Below are positions 31,673 through 43,619 of a DNA stretch of 64,000 nucleotides, piece by piece. The first letter of the stretch is position 1. Every line of letters starts with the position of its first letter. The stretch is from Sepioteuthis lessoniana (taxonomy: Eukaryota; Mollusca; Cephalopoda; Myopsida; Loliginidae): positions 87,020,480 through 87,084,479 of the forward strand of contig OY757915.1 of assembly GCA_963585895.1 (NCBI GenBank), written 5' to 3'. The notes beneath the pieces were generated by a model. It was not told the DNA's origin, did not search any database, and saw nothing but the letters and a program-made list of their open reading frames with translations. The position numbers and the translations under genes are program-made.

Positions 31673-31925
31673 TAAAGTTGGCAACATTAGTCGAGGGTGA
31701 CCAGAAAGCCCCCTTTTCAATTGCTACTACGCCGAGGTGTTGGGGAGGGCGCTATTCCATTCCTTGGATTGCTCCACTTTATCCTTGATCCCTACCTTAT
31801 AATGCTGAATGTTAAGCAAGGTGGGATCAAGTACCATTTTTTAATTCTTTGGTATGACTCGACCTGGGATAGAACCCCGGTCTCCCGGACCATTGGCGAA
31901 CACTCTACTCATTAGACCAATGGCC
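31673..31925 (-). repeat. SINE D copy
   Basis: Complete on the minus strand: A-box (inverse of ACTCATTAGACCAATGGCC), B box (inverse of GGGATAGAACCCCGG), body, 3' end at AAGTTGGCAACATTAG. Confidence 0.75.
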
Positions 31926-32019
31926 ATACACGTTTTGTTAGCGTCCGTGTGCTTCATCTCTACAGTAAATTCCTACAAATGGGTATAATAGTGGTGGCCG
32001 ACCAGAAAATATTCAGATT

Positions 32020-32125
32020 CATGTGTGGGCACTGAATGCTGTCGAGAGGATCTACCAAGAGTGATGGCTGATAGGGATGGATGGCAAGAAAGAGTCAAAG
32101 AAATCCGTGCTATCAGGATGATGAA
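32020..32125 (+). pseudogene. LINE F fragment (last ~35 codons)
   Basis: Encodes GTECCREDLPRVMADRDGWQ then ERVKEIRAI, matching the TGCCPEDLPRAMNDREEW end of LINE F, and stops at a short GATGATG tail. Confidence 0.65.
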
Positions 32126-32513
32126 AAAAAAACTACTCTTATCTATTATAACCAAACCAGGCTTGTTAATTGGTTTGTTTCTGTGTTTTGTTTACATAAC
32201 TTCGATAATATATTGATTTGTTATGTATGGAAATCAAAAGCGTAATAATCATGTACCTTTTGAGCCATTTATTTGAGTTTTATTTCACCTAAACGGTATA
32301 TCTTCTGAATTAAATTTTTAAAAAGAAGTATTTCTTATAAAAAAAAAAAAAGAAAATAAAGAAAGATTTGAAGACCTTTGCAAAGAAATCTACACATACA
32401 ATTAATTTGCTTCTGTAGAAAAAATATCAAGTATTCAATCATCGAAAAGATTATTCCCTCATAACAGTATATTTATTGCACTTACAGACATCCATATAAG
32501 CAATATTTTCTAC

Positions 32514-32572
<59 letters not shown>

Positions 32573-33780
32573 CTTCCCATACCAGTCTTATTTGTCTATT
32601 TAGAAGTTTTGTCATAAATAACCCAAATTCCAGCCAGTGACAGGAAAATGAATTTAATCTACACTTTTCAATTTTATAAATATCTGAAAAATAAAAAGAA
32701 TTAAATGAATATATAAGAAGACTGTATTCCAAAAAAAAAATTTAGAAACTAAAAAAGTTGCCGAAAATAGCAATATTTTACCGTTTTTAATCTAACAAAA
32801 AGTAAGGCGTCTGTGAAAACAATTTGTCATTCTGTCATCAGTAAGGTAATTATTCGTATTTAAAGGATGTTTTATTTGTTTTTATCGTTTATTTGCTACA
32901 TTTTACCCGAATGCGGAAGATGGCTTCGTGTTCTTCCGGAGATCTCCGGAACCGCCCGAAAACCCACTAAAAATTTATAGATATTTTGAATGAATATCTA
33001 ATTTTATAATATTCCAGATGTAAAGCAGTTTTATTTTCGTAATTTTTCAGATTTGTGTTTCTGAGTCATCTTTTCATAAGCTAGCGTTAAGATGAAATAA
33101 ATTCCCTTTTAGCATCTCGATACCAGGCCAAAACAACGAGGGGGTCAGGTGCATATAGGGAGAGAGCGAGAGAGCTATTTACTCCTGATAATAATTATCA
33201 AGAGCAGAAAGACATCCTTTTCCAGACAGTAATACAAAGAGAATGAGGAACAGACTCTTCCTAAAACCAGTTTGAGCAGGACTTTGTATAATTTAAAAAC
33301 TTTGCAGGGATGACTCTAATAAAACCAGAAAGCTTCGTCAAAGTTCAGTCAAAAATAGTGAAAAACTCGCGGTCAGGACGAACAAATATTTGATGAAGTG
33401 TAATATTTGCTCTAAATACTAACTTTCATTTTTATTGATAATAAATTCAGTAATAGTAAATCATTGACATTTATCATACGAAATAATATTTCTTGTTTGA
33501 TTCAATGAGCCCTGGGTCTGCGCAAGAAACGACAATATGTTAATTTCTCTACGTAATGTGGTAAACTAGCTTGTCTCACATATCAATTCTCTAGGCTGTT
33601 AATCATCCTTTGGTGATACACAGTTATGTCTTTGTGGTAGACTTAACTAATCTTACAATGCAATTTGCTTGGCAGCTATATATTTTGGAAAAATATTTTA
33701 TGAAAATGATGAAACGGTATGCCAAAGACGGCTGATGGCAGGTTACACTGTGTAGACAGTTGCAATCGTCATATGAGAGC
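32126..33780. other. AT-rich stretch without a gene
   Basis: Contains a (TA)n tract at 32519-32570, A runs at 32340 and 32730, and an 18-bp perfect palindrome TTCCGGAGATCTCCGGAA at 32934-32951 in a locally GC-rich patch. No coding region recognised. Confidence 0.4.
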
Positions 33781-34044
33781 TTGTCATTTATTGTTTCTTT
33801 GACTGTTGATGTCTGATTGACGATAGGAAGTTACAAATGAAAGCATAATCTTGATAATGAGAGACAAATGAAGGAAAAGGCAAATTTAATGAGAGCGGAT
33901 GGGTTGTTGAACCAATAAGAATCTCTAACACACTTGTAGTAAGAAGATTTTGATTAATATCGTGGTACCTCAACGAAGAGGCAAAAAAATAATAATAAAG
34001 ATTTTTCGATATTGTAGGAAATAATACATGCTTTTCAATATTGA

Positions 34045-34225
34045 ATGGTTCGATTGCTTTGTTTAATGTCATATCAACCTTGTGGGTAATTTAATACCAA
34101 AGTCATTTTTGTAGAAAGACTACAGTGATTCTATTTAACCCACAGATGAGGGGATAAGGGGGTTCATACTTTTCCTGAGGGCAATAGTCTTAAATGGATC
34201 GTAATAGCGGGACTATTGTTCCAAC
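34045..34225 (-). repeat. SINE B copy lacking its head
   Basis: Tail TTTAATGTCATATCAACC, body ATTTAACCCACAGATGAGG, up to AGCGGGACTATTG; the tRNA-related end is missing and replaced by a TA/TG/GA microsatellite. Confidence 0.6.
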
Positions 34226-34237
34226 TTGGACACGACT

Positions 34238-34250
34238 ATATATATATATA

Positions 34251-34313
<63 letters not shown>
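34238..34313. repeat. (TA)n-(TG)n-(GA)n microsatellite
   Basis: Three successive dinucleotide runs, with about 27 GA units. Confidence 0.95.
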
Positions 34314-34316
<3 letters not shown>

Positions 34317-34324
34317 GAAAGACT

Positions 34325-34775
34325 ATTAAGAAAATAACAAAAGCTTTTCGTTAAGGTGTAAAGGAACTAGGGAATTTCTATATTGTGGAATATAGCAATA
34401 GGATTATATATGGTGGCAAGTAATAAAGGTTTTTCAATATTATAGATAGAAATGAAGGCTTTTCGATATTGTGGAAAGTGACAAAGACATTTCAATATAG
34501 CTGAAAGTAATGAAGGCTTTTTTATATTGTGGAAAGAAATAAGGGCTCTTCGATATGGTGGAACGTATTAAAGGCATTTCGATATTGTGGAAAGAAATAA
34601 AAAATTTTGATATCATGGAACGAAATAAAGGCTTTTTGATATTGTGGAACGTATTAAAGGTATTTCAATAGTATACAAAGTAACAAAAGCATTTCGATAT
34701 TGTGGAAAATAATAAAACGCTTTTCGATATTGTGGAAAGTAACAAAGGCTTTTTCATATTAGAAAAGTATAAAAC
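34325..34775. repeat. ~30-bp minisatellite (GCTTTTCGATATTGTGGAAA type)
   Basis: About 14 imperfect units, each with CATTTCGATATTGTGGAAAG or CTTTTCGATATTGTGGAA plus TAATAAAGG. Unit length varies between 28 and 32 bp. Confidence 0.85.
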
Positions 34776-34930
34776 CTTTTATCCCCTAGCTACTGACCTT
34801 CTACAAATATGAGTTAGCCATTAAATAACCGACTAACGTTAATATGCCATTAAACGAAGAAACACCACCGAACTAAACCTATCTTTTTAGCAAATCATGA
34901 CAATCTAATTTGTATTCTGTACGGTTTTTC

Positions 34931-34961
<31 letters not shown>

Positions 34962-34962
34962 C

Positions 34963-35386
34963 TTCCGTGCTATTGCCGTCCAGTCCCCTCTCCAGCCGTT
35001 TTGTTAGAGTCCATGTAGTGCACCCATACAGCAGCATCGATGCGACCGCCGCCCGGAAGAAACTTTAGCGGGTCCTGGCGGCAGCACCCCACAGGACATC
35101 AACTGTACGGCCACCTGCCTCCTATCACGAAAACTGTTCAAGTTGGACGAACCGGACATGCAGGACACTGCTGGAGAAGCAGGGACAAACTCATAAGAGA
35201 TTTACTCTTATGGGCCCCCACACATGGCCGTGCAAAAGCAGAACGACCAGCACGAACATACATTCAGCAGCTATGTGAGGATACGGGATGTTGTCCTGAA
35301 GACCTGTCTAGGGCGATGAACGATGGGGAGGAGTGGCTAGAGAGGGTCAGGGATATCCGTGCTACCAGCACGACATGATGATGATG

Positions 35387-35388
<2 letters not shown>
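34963..35388. pseudogene. LINE F copy with 5' inversion (twin priming)
   Basis: 34963-35064 is minus-strand LINE F (inverse of the block coding FFQAAV, LLYGCTTWTLTKRL, LDG). From 35066 the plus strand carries the immediately following part: QHPTGHQLYGHLPPIT, GHAGHCWRSRDKLIRDLLLW, HGRAKAERPARTYIQQLC and ERVRDIRATST, ending in (ATG)n. The 112-residue open frame 35040-35378 starts in the inverted part. The junction lacks only a few codons. Flanked by (TA)n on both sides. Confidence 0.82.

Positions 35389-35430
<42 letters not shown>
35388..35430. repeat. (TA)n-(TG)n microsatellite
   Basis: TA run then TG run. Confidence 0.9.
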
Positions 35431-35439
35431 ATGTGGGTG

Positions 35440-36620
35440 TGCTGAAAAAAGAAAAAGCAACTATTCAGCTTTGGTTTGTCGGTACGGGTTACCAGTCTGA
35501 AAAACGATTGTTTGATTTTGTACTACGGAGAATGTTGTCTCGACTTTCCAATGAAGTCATCTCGTTGTATTATTCGAATTAGCATCATCGAATAAACCAT
35601 TCATTACAGAGCTTTTATACACTAATTTTGCACGTGAATTTAATTTTAGTTCAGTGTATTGATGCGTCATCTATCTGTTAATTCAATATCTGGCAACATA
35701 GAATTAATGCCACATACTTGTAAAAGTTATGAATACATCAAAGGTTCCAACAAAAAAGTCAGCATTCTGATCTGACATTTCCACAATATGACGGAAAAGA
35801 AATAACGTATGGTTGTATTGTAAGATACTATTGACGCACTCTGTGTTGCTGGAAATGATTCTTCTCCCCCTAAACCATACCTGATCTAAGAATTATCATT
35901 TGATGAAGGCTTTTTGGCTGCCGTGTAGTAGCTAGTAAATGTGTCTAGTTGAATTACTTGTGGTTTGATAATTGCGCAGATTGTTTAAATATCAGTTTGA
36001 GAAAAGATTTTGTCACCAGTAAAATGAATATGGCTGTTATCGCCTGGTAATTTTTTTCATGTCCAAGAAACTTGAAAGATTTCCTTTTGGTGTAAGTGGG
36101 TTCTCTAAAAGAATAAATATTTGCACTCAAGTGATATACGCAAAGGCGCGATAACCCGAAAGTATAGGTAAAACACACACAGATATATACATATGTATAT
36201 ATTTACTTTCACTTTCACTTTCACTCCAAATACGACTTTACAAACATACTACTTGTAAAAAGAACTTTAAAAAAGCCGACGAAAAAAACCACATAATTTA
36301 GAAACTGATCACAACTTTAACTTGAAGACTCCAAAATGTTAATATACATAACAAAAAATACGGAAAGGTTGTTGTATCTCACATTATTTCTAATAATAAT
36401 ACTATTAAACAAATACCCGGGTTTTTCAACTTATCCCCTGATGTAGTCAAATTGATATCCTTTTTCGAAATGATTTTCATTGATTATTTTTTTACATATA
36501 CGCGCTAATGTTTTTTCATCAACACTTCGAGTCATAAATCATCCAAAACTACAAAAGACTGCATAATAAAGTAGAGAAAGGATAAAAATGATGAAAAAGA
36601 ATAAAAAGAAATAGAGAGTG
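35440..36620. other. Stretch without recognisable features
   Basis: AT-rich, with a triple TTTCAC run at 36205-36225. No repeat family or coding region recognised. Confidence 0.4.
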
Positions 36621-36629
36621 GTAGAATAA

Positions 36630-36662
36630 TTATATATATAAATATATATAATTATTCTATAT

Positions 36663-36726
<64 letters not shown>
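36630..36726. repeat. (TA)n microsatellite with inverted ATAATTATTCTAT flanks
   Basis: AGAATAATTATATATATAAA...ATTATTCTATATTATAAATA then a long TA run to 36726. Confidence 0.9.
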
Positions 36727-36729
<3 letters not shown>

Positions 36730-37330
36730 ATACGTTACACTTTAAGATAAATTTCGAACATTAAATACGTCACACACTTTTAAAACAGAAGGTCACTAAC
36801 AAAAATAAAGGGATTGTATGACGGTGTATGATCTGATCTGGGAGTTTTTAAGCACCAGCTTAGAGTTAAGATTTAATTGATAGGAAAGGCGTGGACTGCA
36901 TAACATTCGACTAAAGGTAAAAAGCGGTAAACCTGGTCGTGAGAAAGGGAGCAACGTTGGAGTTATCCTTCCCTTTTCTTCCTGTTTAGGGCTGCGATAG
37001 TCTGGGTCCTCTTGTGAGACCCCCACCACAGGTGAGCTAATTTCTAATCTTTTTTACCCAAGTTAGTAGCATGATTGTGTTACGGCCCTCTTATTAAATG
37101 AGAGTGGTTATTTAGTTGATTGGTGGGTTTGTATGGCATATCAACCTTTGTATGTTATTTAACGCCAAATCCTGTTGATACGTATATTAAGTATATATGA
37201 TTTATAAGAGAGTAGATTGTTGGTAACATTTTAAAAGAGAACTCGTTAGTTTTCATTGCTGAAATGGGCTTTCCTGTTGTAGGGAAGGTCCATGGACCTA
37301 TATCTGATTGGAGGCCGATTTTTCAAGTTT
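36730..37330. other. Stretch without a gene; SINE-like tail at 37120-37165
   Basis: Contains one SINE B/element A type tail (GGCATATCAACCTTTGTATG) at 37135-37165. The remainder is unassigned. Confidence 0.4.
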
Positions 37331-37551
37331 AAGGGTGGGCAAACTTTTCGGTGGGAAGGCTGCATCAGTGGGTTATGAATTATCATTGGGACGCGTTTTT
37401 TAAAATCAAAAGAATATAACCTGAATTTCTGAAAAATTCAATCTCCATTCAAGTGCAAGTGTTTTTTTTTTATTTTTAGAGGCTCAGCAAGCCGCACAGA
37501 ACAGTGCAGCGGGCCGCGTGTAGCCCGCGGGCCGCTGTTTGCCCATCCCTG
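37331..37551. mobile_element. hAT-type MITE
   Basis: Left end AAGGGTGGGCAAACTTTT and right end GTTTGCCCATCCCTG form a short inverted repeat of the (C)AGGGGTGGGCAAAC type seen at the ends of many hAT transposons (established for Charlie-like elements). GC-rich GGGCCGCGTG...CCGCGGGCCGC precedes the right end. The 8-bp flanks TCAAGTTT / TCCTAGTT match only partly. Confidence 0.6.
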
Positions 37552-37559
37552 TCCTAGTT

Positions 37560-38165
37560 AATAGATGATTAGGTGAGTAGAATCTGTAATTTCGAATATG
37601 TCTTTCATGTTAGTGGCTTTGTGGAAAGCTCCTCGTGTATCGAATACTTTTTTTGATTTCTATCAATGTTTTTTCACTGTGTATAGCTTTTCACATGAGC
37701 ATTTTGGTAGAGGTTCCTGTTTTAGTATGAAGGTGTGGCTGATGCGTAGTCGGTTTCGAGAGGTCTCTTCTCTTCTAGTATTACAAGGATCTGGTGTCCT
37801 CTCTTGTTAGAAGGGTGGAATTTTGTAAATTTTTTTGATTAGATTAGGGTTCCAAAATTACCATGATCTCAGTTTTTCTGTCCTTCGTTCTCGCAGTCAA
37901 TAATCATGTAAGCGCTTCCTCATTTTTGTTTTGTTTTGTTTTTTCATCCTGGATTCATTCATTTCGATTCTCACCATTGTTTTTTTCTTCTTCTGGCCTA
38001 CCCACTTCCGTTTATTGTTGCACTGATCCTCAGCGTAGACCCACTCCCAATTAGAGGGCGTCAGACGTTTTTTAGTCCTTGGGTTCAAAAACAGCCGGCA
38101 TTCTATGATCTAGATGACGGTACGAGAGAGTAACCAAATTGATAAGCAGTTGTAATTTAGTTTTT
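37560..38165. other. T-rich stretch, nothing recognised
   Basis: No repeat family. Open frames at 37863-38133 are short and unsupported. Confidence 0.35.
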
Positions 38166-38169
38166 CTTT

Positions 38170-38770
38170 CTTTGGTTTTTTTTCTATATCCAGCTCACCA
38201 TGTTTTTTTTATCTACACTTCCCTTTGTTTTCTTTTGTCTCCACCTCACAATATATTTCTATCCTCACCTCCCCATGTTTTTCAATCTCTATCTCCCCTT
38301 CGTTTTCGATCTCCACCTCTCAAATTTTTCTATCACGCCCTCTCCATGTTTTCTATCTCCATCTTCCCTTCGTTTTCGATCACCACCTCCCATGTTTTCT
38401 ATAACCTCCTCCCCATTTTTGTATCACCAACTTCCCATGCTTTCTATAACCACCGCCCCATGTTTTTCAGTCACCATCACCCCATGTTTTTCAATCTCCA
38501 CCTCCCCATGCTTTCTATCACCACCGCCCATGTTTTTCTATCACCATCTCCCCATACTTTCTATCTCCACCTCCCCATGTTTTTCTCTCTCCAGCTCCCC
38601 ATACTTTCTATCTCCACCTCCCCACGTTTTTCTATCACCATCTCCCCATACTTTCTATCTCCACCTTCCCATGTTTTTCTATCTCCACCTCCCCATGTTT
38701 TTCTATTTATCATGGGTTTCCCATATTTTTCTATCTCGACATCCCCATTTTGTTCTATCTCCTTTGTTAA
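38170..38770. repeat. Pyrimidine-rich minisatellite (TTTTTCTATCTCCACCTCCC type)
   Basis: About 22-25 imperfect units of 24-30 bp, each CACC(T/A)CCCCATGTTTTTCTAT-like. Two overlapping plus-strand frames of 213 and 220 codons, rich in Phe, Ser, Pro and His, follow from it and are not genes. Confidence 0.85.
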
Positions 38771-39039
38771 TTCAGAAATACTTATTTTACATTGTATATA
38801 GACATTTTTTTCTTCTATTTTTCATCCGGGGATTGTACTAGTGTCGGTATTACAGAGTGTAATTGATGTATTTTGGTGAATGTTTTATTTTAGTGAATGT
38901 GGTATAGTTTAACCGATTGCCGATGGTTAATTTTGTACGGTATACCTGGATCAATGAATGTGTCTATCATTTTTAGAATAGCACAATTAGCATTAACAGC
39001 CAATAATCGTTCCCTTCCTGCTCCCCCGTTTTGGGTTGG

Positions 39040-39530
39040 TTGGTTTGTTGGGTTTTATGGCATATCAACCCTTGTAGGTTATTTAATGCCAAATCCATTT
39101 TTATGTAAATAATCTGTTCTTTTAAAAACAATTCAGTTTAGCATAAGTACAGTTCAATTGTCAAAAACATTTATTTCAAACTATTCAAGAAGTTATTTGT
39201 AACAATTCAGTTAAGTGTAAATACAATTTTAATGTCGAAAAACAGTTCCATTTTAAAATAATTGTCAAAAACATTTCTATTTCAAGCTATTCAGTTTACT
39301 CAAACAATTCAGTTTAGCATAAGTATGCTGTTAGTTCTACTTAACCCATAGATAGGGCCTCATCAGGTGCTACCACTCCGGGTCAGAGTGGACCTGGGAG
39401 CGATGGTAATGAAGGGGTACTCCGCATTCCCCAAAGCTCCAGCACTGCTGGAACCTCACCATCAGATAGTTTAGTGTCATATCCAGGACACTCGTTAGGG
39501 GGGGGGGTCTTTCCGTTTTAGGGTGTCCTT
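39040..39530 (-). repeat. Element A copy
   Basis: Tail GGCATATCAACCCTTGTAGG, repeats, GGGTCAGAGTGGACCTGGGA block, CATATCCAGGACACTCGTTA, then a G run at 39496-39506. Confidence 0.7.
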
Positions 39531-39549
39531 GTAATCATGGATGCACTCC

Positions 39550-39890
39550 AGCCTAGTCGACTAGGGCAGTAGAATACACCAACAAGGGGCTAAGACCCAA
39601 TCCCCTTTGACTGTCCTAGATATGACACTAAACCATCTGATCTAGTCCTGGAGCTATGGAAAATGTCGAGTATCCTTTCATTACTATTACACCCAGCTCC
39701 ACTCTGACCCGGAATTAGTAACGGGTAGGGTCCCATCTATGGGTGAAATAGAGCTGTTCCACCATTTAAATTTGTTCAAACAAAAAACTGATGTTAAATT
39801 GAATTTTTAGCGTTACTTAGTGCTGCTTGGAACCATTTTAATGTGTGCAAACGAATGAGTAATGTTGATCAGAACTGGTTTACAAAGAAA
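39550..39890 (+). repeat. Element A copy in opposite orientation
   Basis: Head with AGCCTAGTCGACTAGGGCAG (39552), GTCCTAGATATGACACTAAA, TCCACTCTGACCCGGAATTA, then TTAAATTT repeats. It is head-to-head with the preceding copy. Confidence 0.65.
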
Positions 39891-39899
39891 TTGAGGCAA

Positions 39900-40425
39900 G
39901 CACAAAAATACCCGTTTTTACCTAATTTGAGGGTGCTGAATTCAAATTTGAAATCCGTTTTTACTCATCACCTCTAGTTTCTTAGATATGCATAGTGTTC
40001 ATTTTGTGCATATACGGTACATAAAGGCGTATATGAATTCAGGGTTAATTCTAATATTGTGAGACTTATGGCTTATTTTTTAGTTATTATGCACAAAATG
40101 TAAGTGATAGCATTACATTATATACATATATATATATATATATATAGTTATATATCAAGACGGATTTTGACAGTTAAAGCAGCAGGAGGTTGGTGTCCCT
40201 CAACTATCGTGTTACAAATCTTTTGGGTTACTAAATATTAGTATTACATTTTCAAATGCACATTTAGTTTTACTTTGTTATATTTTCAGATTCTCCAATG
40301 GCTTCAAGTACGTCAAAATGCCGAGGATGCCTCAACAAGGCCAATTCTTTCTGCTACGTGTGTGGGGACTTCACAACAGTTGCACAGCGTCGAACTATCA
40401 CTTCCCTCCTCAGAACCGCCTACTT
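39900..40425. other. Stretch without recognised features
   Basis: A (TA)n tract at 40122-40146 is the only simple element. Confidence 0.4.
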
Positions 40426-40429
40426 TCAC

Positions 40430-41130
40430 TATTTTGACATATATGATTTGTAAACACATTTTATTGATATTTTTGAACGAGGCTGAGCTAAAAAATGTGT
40501 CCAAAGTTAAATAATTTTAAATATTAATATGTAATAGTAACAATTTAACATCAATCATTTGTTTGCACGCTTTTAAATAGAAACACGCGATATGTAAGAT
40601 ATTAGATTGTTGGTAATTTCATTTTTAAATAATTTAGTACTATGTTTCTACACTAGTATTGCTATTGTTTCAACACAATTAGATGTTTTCAATCATTGCA
40701 TTCAAACACTAACAATTCTATTCAAAATTACTCATTCGTTTCCACACAGCTAAATAGTTCCAATTATTGCTATGTATCACTAACAATTCAATAAGATATC
40801 AGTCTTTTGTTTACACACAGTTAAAAGTAAAAACAGTTCTATTTCAAACAATTCAATTTAAAATAAGTTATTTGTTTACATTCAGTTTAAATGTCAAACA
40901 GTTCTATTTGATCCATACATAGGACCCTATCAGGTGCTACCATTCCAGGCCAGAGTGGACCTAGGAGCGATAGCACTGAAGGTGTACTCTGCATTCCTCA
41001 AAGCTCCAACATTAAGTGAGCCTCATTATCAGATTGTTTTGCGTCATAAACAGGACACTCGTAGGAGAGGGGTTTTACCCCTCTGCAGAGAATCAGTTGG
41101 TGCATTCTACAGCCCCAGCCAACTGAGCCG
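40430..41130 (-). repeat. Element A copy (tail partly lost)
   Basis: ATATGATTTGTAAACACATTTTATTG, ATTTTTGAACGAGGCTGAGC, TTAAATG repeats, then the GGCCAGAGTGGACCTAGGAG block and the head with CAGCCCCAGCCAACTGAGCC. Confidence 0.7.
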
Positions 41131-41157
41131 TTCACAAATAAGCAAAGCTTATTAATG

Positions 41158-41335
41158 CAATTTAATGAGAAGCGCACTTAGAGCTGCGGTTTGCGTCATA
41201 GGAAATATAATAGGCTACCCGGGTTCTAATCCTGGACGAGATTGCTTGCGTTTACATCAGTAATCCTTCAGCTATGGATAACTTGTTGGGCAGAATGGGT
41301 TCTTTTACCTTGGTTAGACAACGAATCAAATACAT
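41158..41335 (+). repeat. SINE C, diverged copy
   Basis: B box CCGGGTTCTAATCCTGG, then GTAATCCTTCAGCTATGG, TTACCTTGGTTAGACAACG. Confidence 0.5.
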
Positions 41336-41539
41336 ACTATATCGCTCATAAGTATACCCCAACCAAATTTATTTAAAAAAAAAAAAAAAGGTAATTTTTT
41401 ATTCAAACCAAAGAATAACTTTTTTAAAAATAGGCTTTCAAAGTTCGATCTATCTGCGAGTATATATTTTTCCAATTCTAATTCCATAGGCCGGAAGCAA
41501 CACAAGATCAATTTTTATTGGTGGAGAACAGCTGGTTTT

Positions 41540-41765
41540 AATATATCGTTTTCCTTCTCGTAGATCTGTTGCCGCACCCAGACTAAAGGGCCCTATTTGT
41601 CTTACTATTTCACTCATAGCTGGAGAAAAATCATATGGATTCATGCCTTTTCCCAAAACATCTAGCGCAAAGTGAAACGCAAACAGCCTCGTCCAGGATT
41701 TGAACTTGAATCACCAAGTTCTTTTCTCCCCGGTGATAAAACTTTACGCCAGAAACGCCTCTTTA
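41540..41765 (-). repeat. SINE C copy
   Basis: Inverse B box TCCAGGATTTGAACTTG, inverse body TATTTCACTCATAGCTGGAG, inverse of TTCCTTCTCGTAGATC. Confidence 0.6.
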
Positions 41766-41769
41766 TAAT

Positions 41770-42410
41770 ATTCTCGGTGTATTTTTCTTCAGTAACGATA
41801 TAAACAGCAGAAGCAGTCTAATCCAATTATGTTTGCTGAAAGGCATAAAAGAATTTTCTCAAAGCTTATAAAATCTGGTAATGTTATAGTCTTGAATATC
41901 GTAAGAGATAAAAGAGTATGTGTTATCTCCCCTTGAATTTTTCCTGCTACTCGATTTAATGTCATTATCAACGATGGAGATGCGCCATTTAAAACCACTC
42001 AATTTTACAAATAAGCTTTCCAATATAATAAGTGGTAAGAGAAGTCATTAGAGGGGAAATAAGTTCTAAAGCTAAGCGAATGAACGTCAAAACGATATGT
42101 GTATATATATATATATATATATAGAAAGAGATAGATATAGAATTTGAACGTTGGAAAAACGCATTTTTTAAAATCTAAGATTAATACAATTTTCTCATTG
42201 ATTCAAAGACGGAATTTATTCATTAAAATGACTGCTTTGTTTTTGCTTTTCTTTTTTCTTTTTTTTTTTTTTTTCTTTTCTTTGGACTCCAGTGTAAATA
42301 TCAAACTATTATAAAGCGATTTACTCGAACTAGTTTCTTCATTTTTAATTGGTCGACTGGTTGGTCTTATTTTGCATATCACCTCTTATGGGTTATTTAA
42401 TGCTAAATCC
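41770..42410. other. Stretch without a gene; SINE-like tail near 42350-42410
   Basis: A (TA)n tract at 42101-42122 and a T run at 42245-42280. At 42350-42410 there is a tail of the element A type (TTATTTAATGCTAAATCC), head missing. Confidence 0.4.
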
Positions 42411-42412
42411 TG

Positions 42413-42416
<4 letters not shown>

Positions 42417-42460
<44 letters not shown>
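42417..42460. repeat. (TA)n microsatellite
   Basis: Uninterrupted TA run, directly after an element A tail. Confidence 0.95.
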
Positions 42461-42465
<5 letters not shown>

Positions 42466-42467
42466 TC

Positions 42468-42745
42468 AAACCCTCCGCACGAGCACGATGCAATACAAAG
42501 TCAATGTTTAAGCGTTCAACAAGTTTGAATTCAGAGTTTTCCTTCTCCTAAACTGGTTGCCCTAGCAAGTATAAAGAGTCCAATCGGCTCAACTAGTTAC
42601 CCATAACTGAAGGGAGAATAATTGGATTCATATCTTTATCAAGACTATTGACGTGATGTGCAATTCAATCAGTTTCATTCAGGATTTGAACTCGGGTCAC
42701 CATCTCCATTTCCTTCAACGATCACCATTACATCAAGAGCCCTTT
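42468..42745 (-). repeat. SINE C copy
   Basis: Complete on the minus strand; inverse B box CAGGATTTGAACTCGGG, inverse A box ACCATTACATCAAGAGCCC, and 3' end (inverse CCCTCCGCACGAGCACG). Confidence 0.7.
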
Positions 42746-43440
42746 CAGCTTTTATATATATATATAGTAGAAGATCCTGAAACCCTTTTTTCAATCATAC
42801 ATCTTAGATGCATCAGGGAGGTCTTCAGTGATGCACTGTCTTCATTGCCGATTTCGGGTTATTTCTACATCATATCGGCTCCGACAGTAACCCCGGCATG
42901 ACTCTGGAAGAGCCAAGCCGCCTCCGTGATCGCGACGTGCTACGCTCGTGCCTCTACCAAAGCAAAGAAAAAAAGTAATAAGGCTGGATTTCAGCCGTTC
43001 TTATAGACATCTGTCTTTTAGTAAACAGCCAATGAAAACAGGGCATTTCACACTCCTCTGCTTTATATAATACCATCTTTACCTCATCCGGTTTTGCCAG
43101 GCTACTTCCAGAATTGGTACCGAGGTAGAATGTTATTTTAATACTCGTCCGTGTCCATGATTTACACTTCACTAGACTTACACTAATATCCCGCCAAATC
43201 GGTCCTATACTAATACTTCCTGTGAATGGATTACTCGGTCTATAAAAAAACACGAGTAAGCGGTAACCAGGTGGTAGAAGCAAGAGTACCCACTCTGGCA
43301 TTCAAGATACAATCGAATGTCCATGAATTATTTGTACATTGTACTTTCGAATGTAAACTTGTTATGCTTACTCTTCGTGAGGAATCTTATTTAGACTGAT
43401 TATATTCCCTCGAGGGACATATCAATATATATATATATAT
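42746..43440. other. Unassigned, locally GC-rich stretch
   Basis: 42870-43310 is more GC-rich than the flanks. The minus strand has a 115-residue open frame (42954-43301) that I do not recognise, and a promoter-like TATATAAAGCAGAGG near 43060 with an inverted CCAAT. It could be an unrecognised LTR or SINE. A TA run lies at 43424-43442. Confidence 0.3.
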
Positions 43441-43619
43441 ATAATTTTAAGGGAATAGTTTGCTCACAGTTACATGTACTGCTAACGCAAACAACTCAAT
43501 CTGATATCAACGATTAAATTCATATTCTATTTATCAAGTTTTCCAATTAAATATTTAAAAAATTGCAGGCAGCTGTATGGTTTCAAATATATAATAAGAA
43601 TAATCCTTTGTAAATGATT

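Noticed and set aside
38139..38841. Two overlapping open frames of 220 and 213 codons, rich in Phe, Ser, Pro and His
   Set aside because: Both follow from a CT-rich minisatellite with no stop codons in the unit; no other gene signal.
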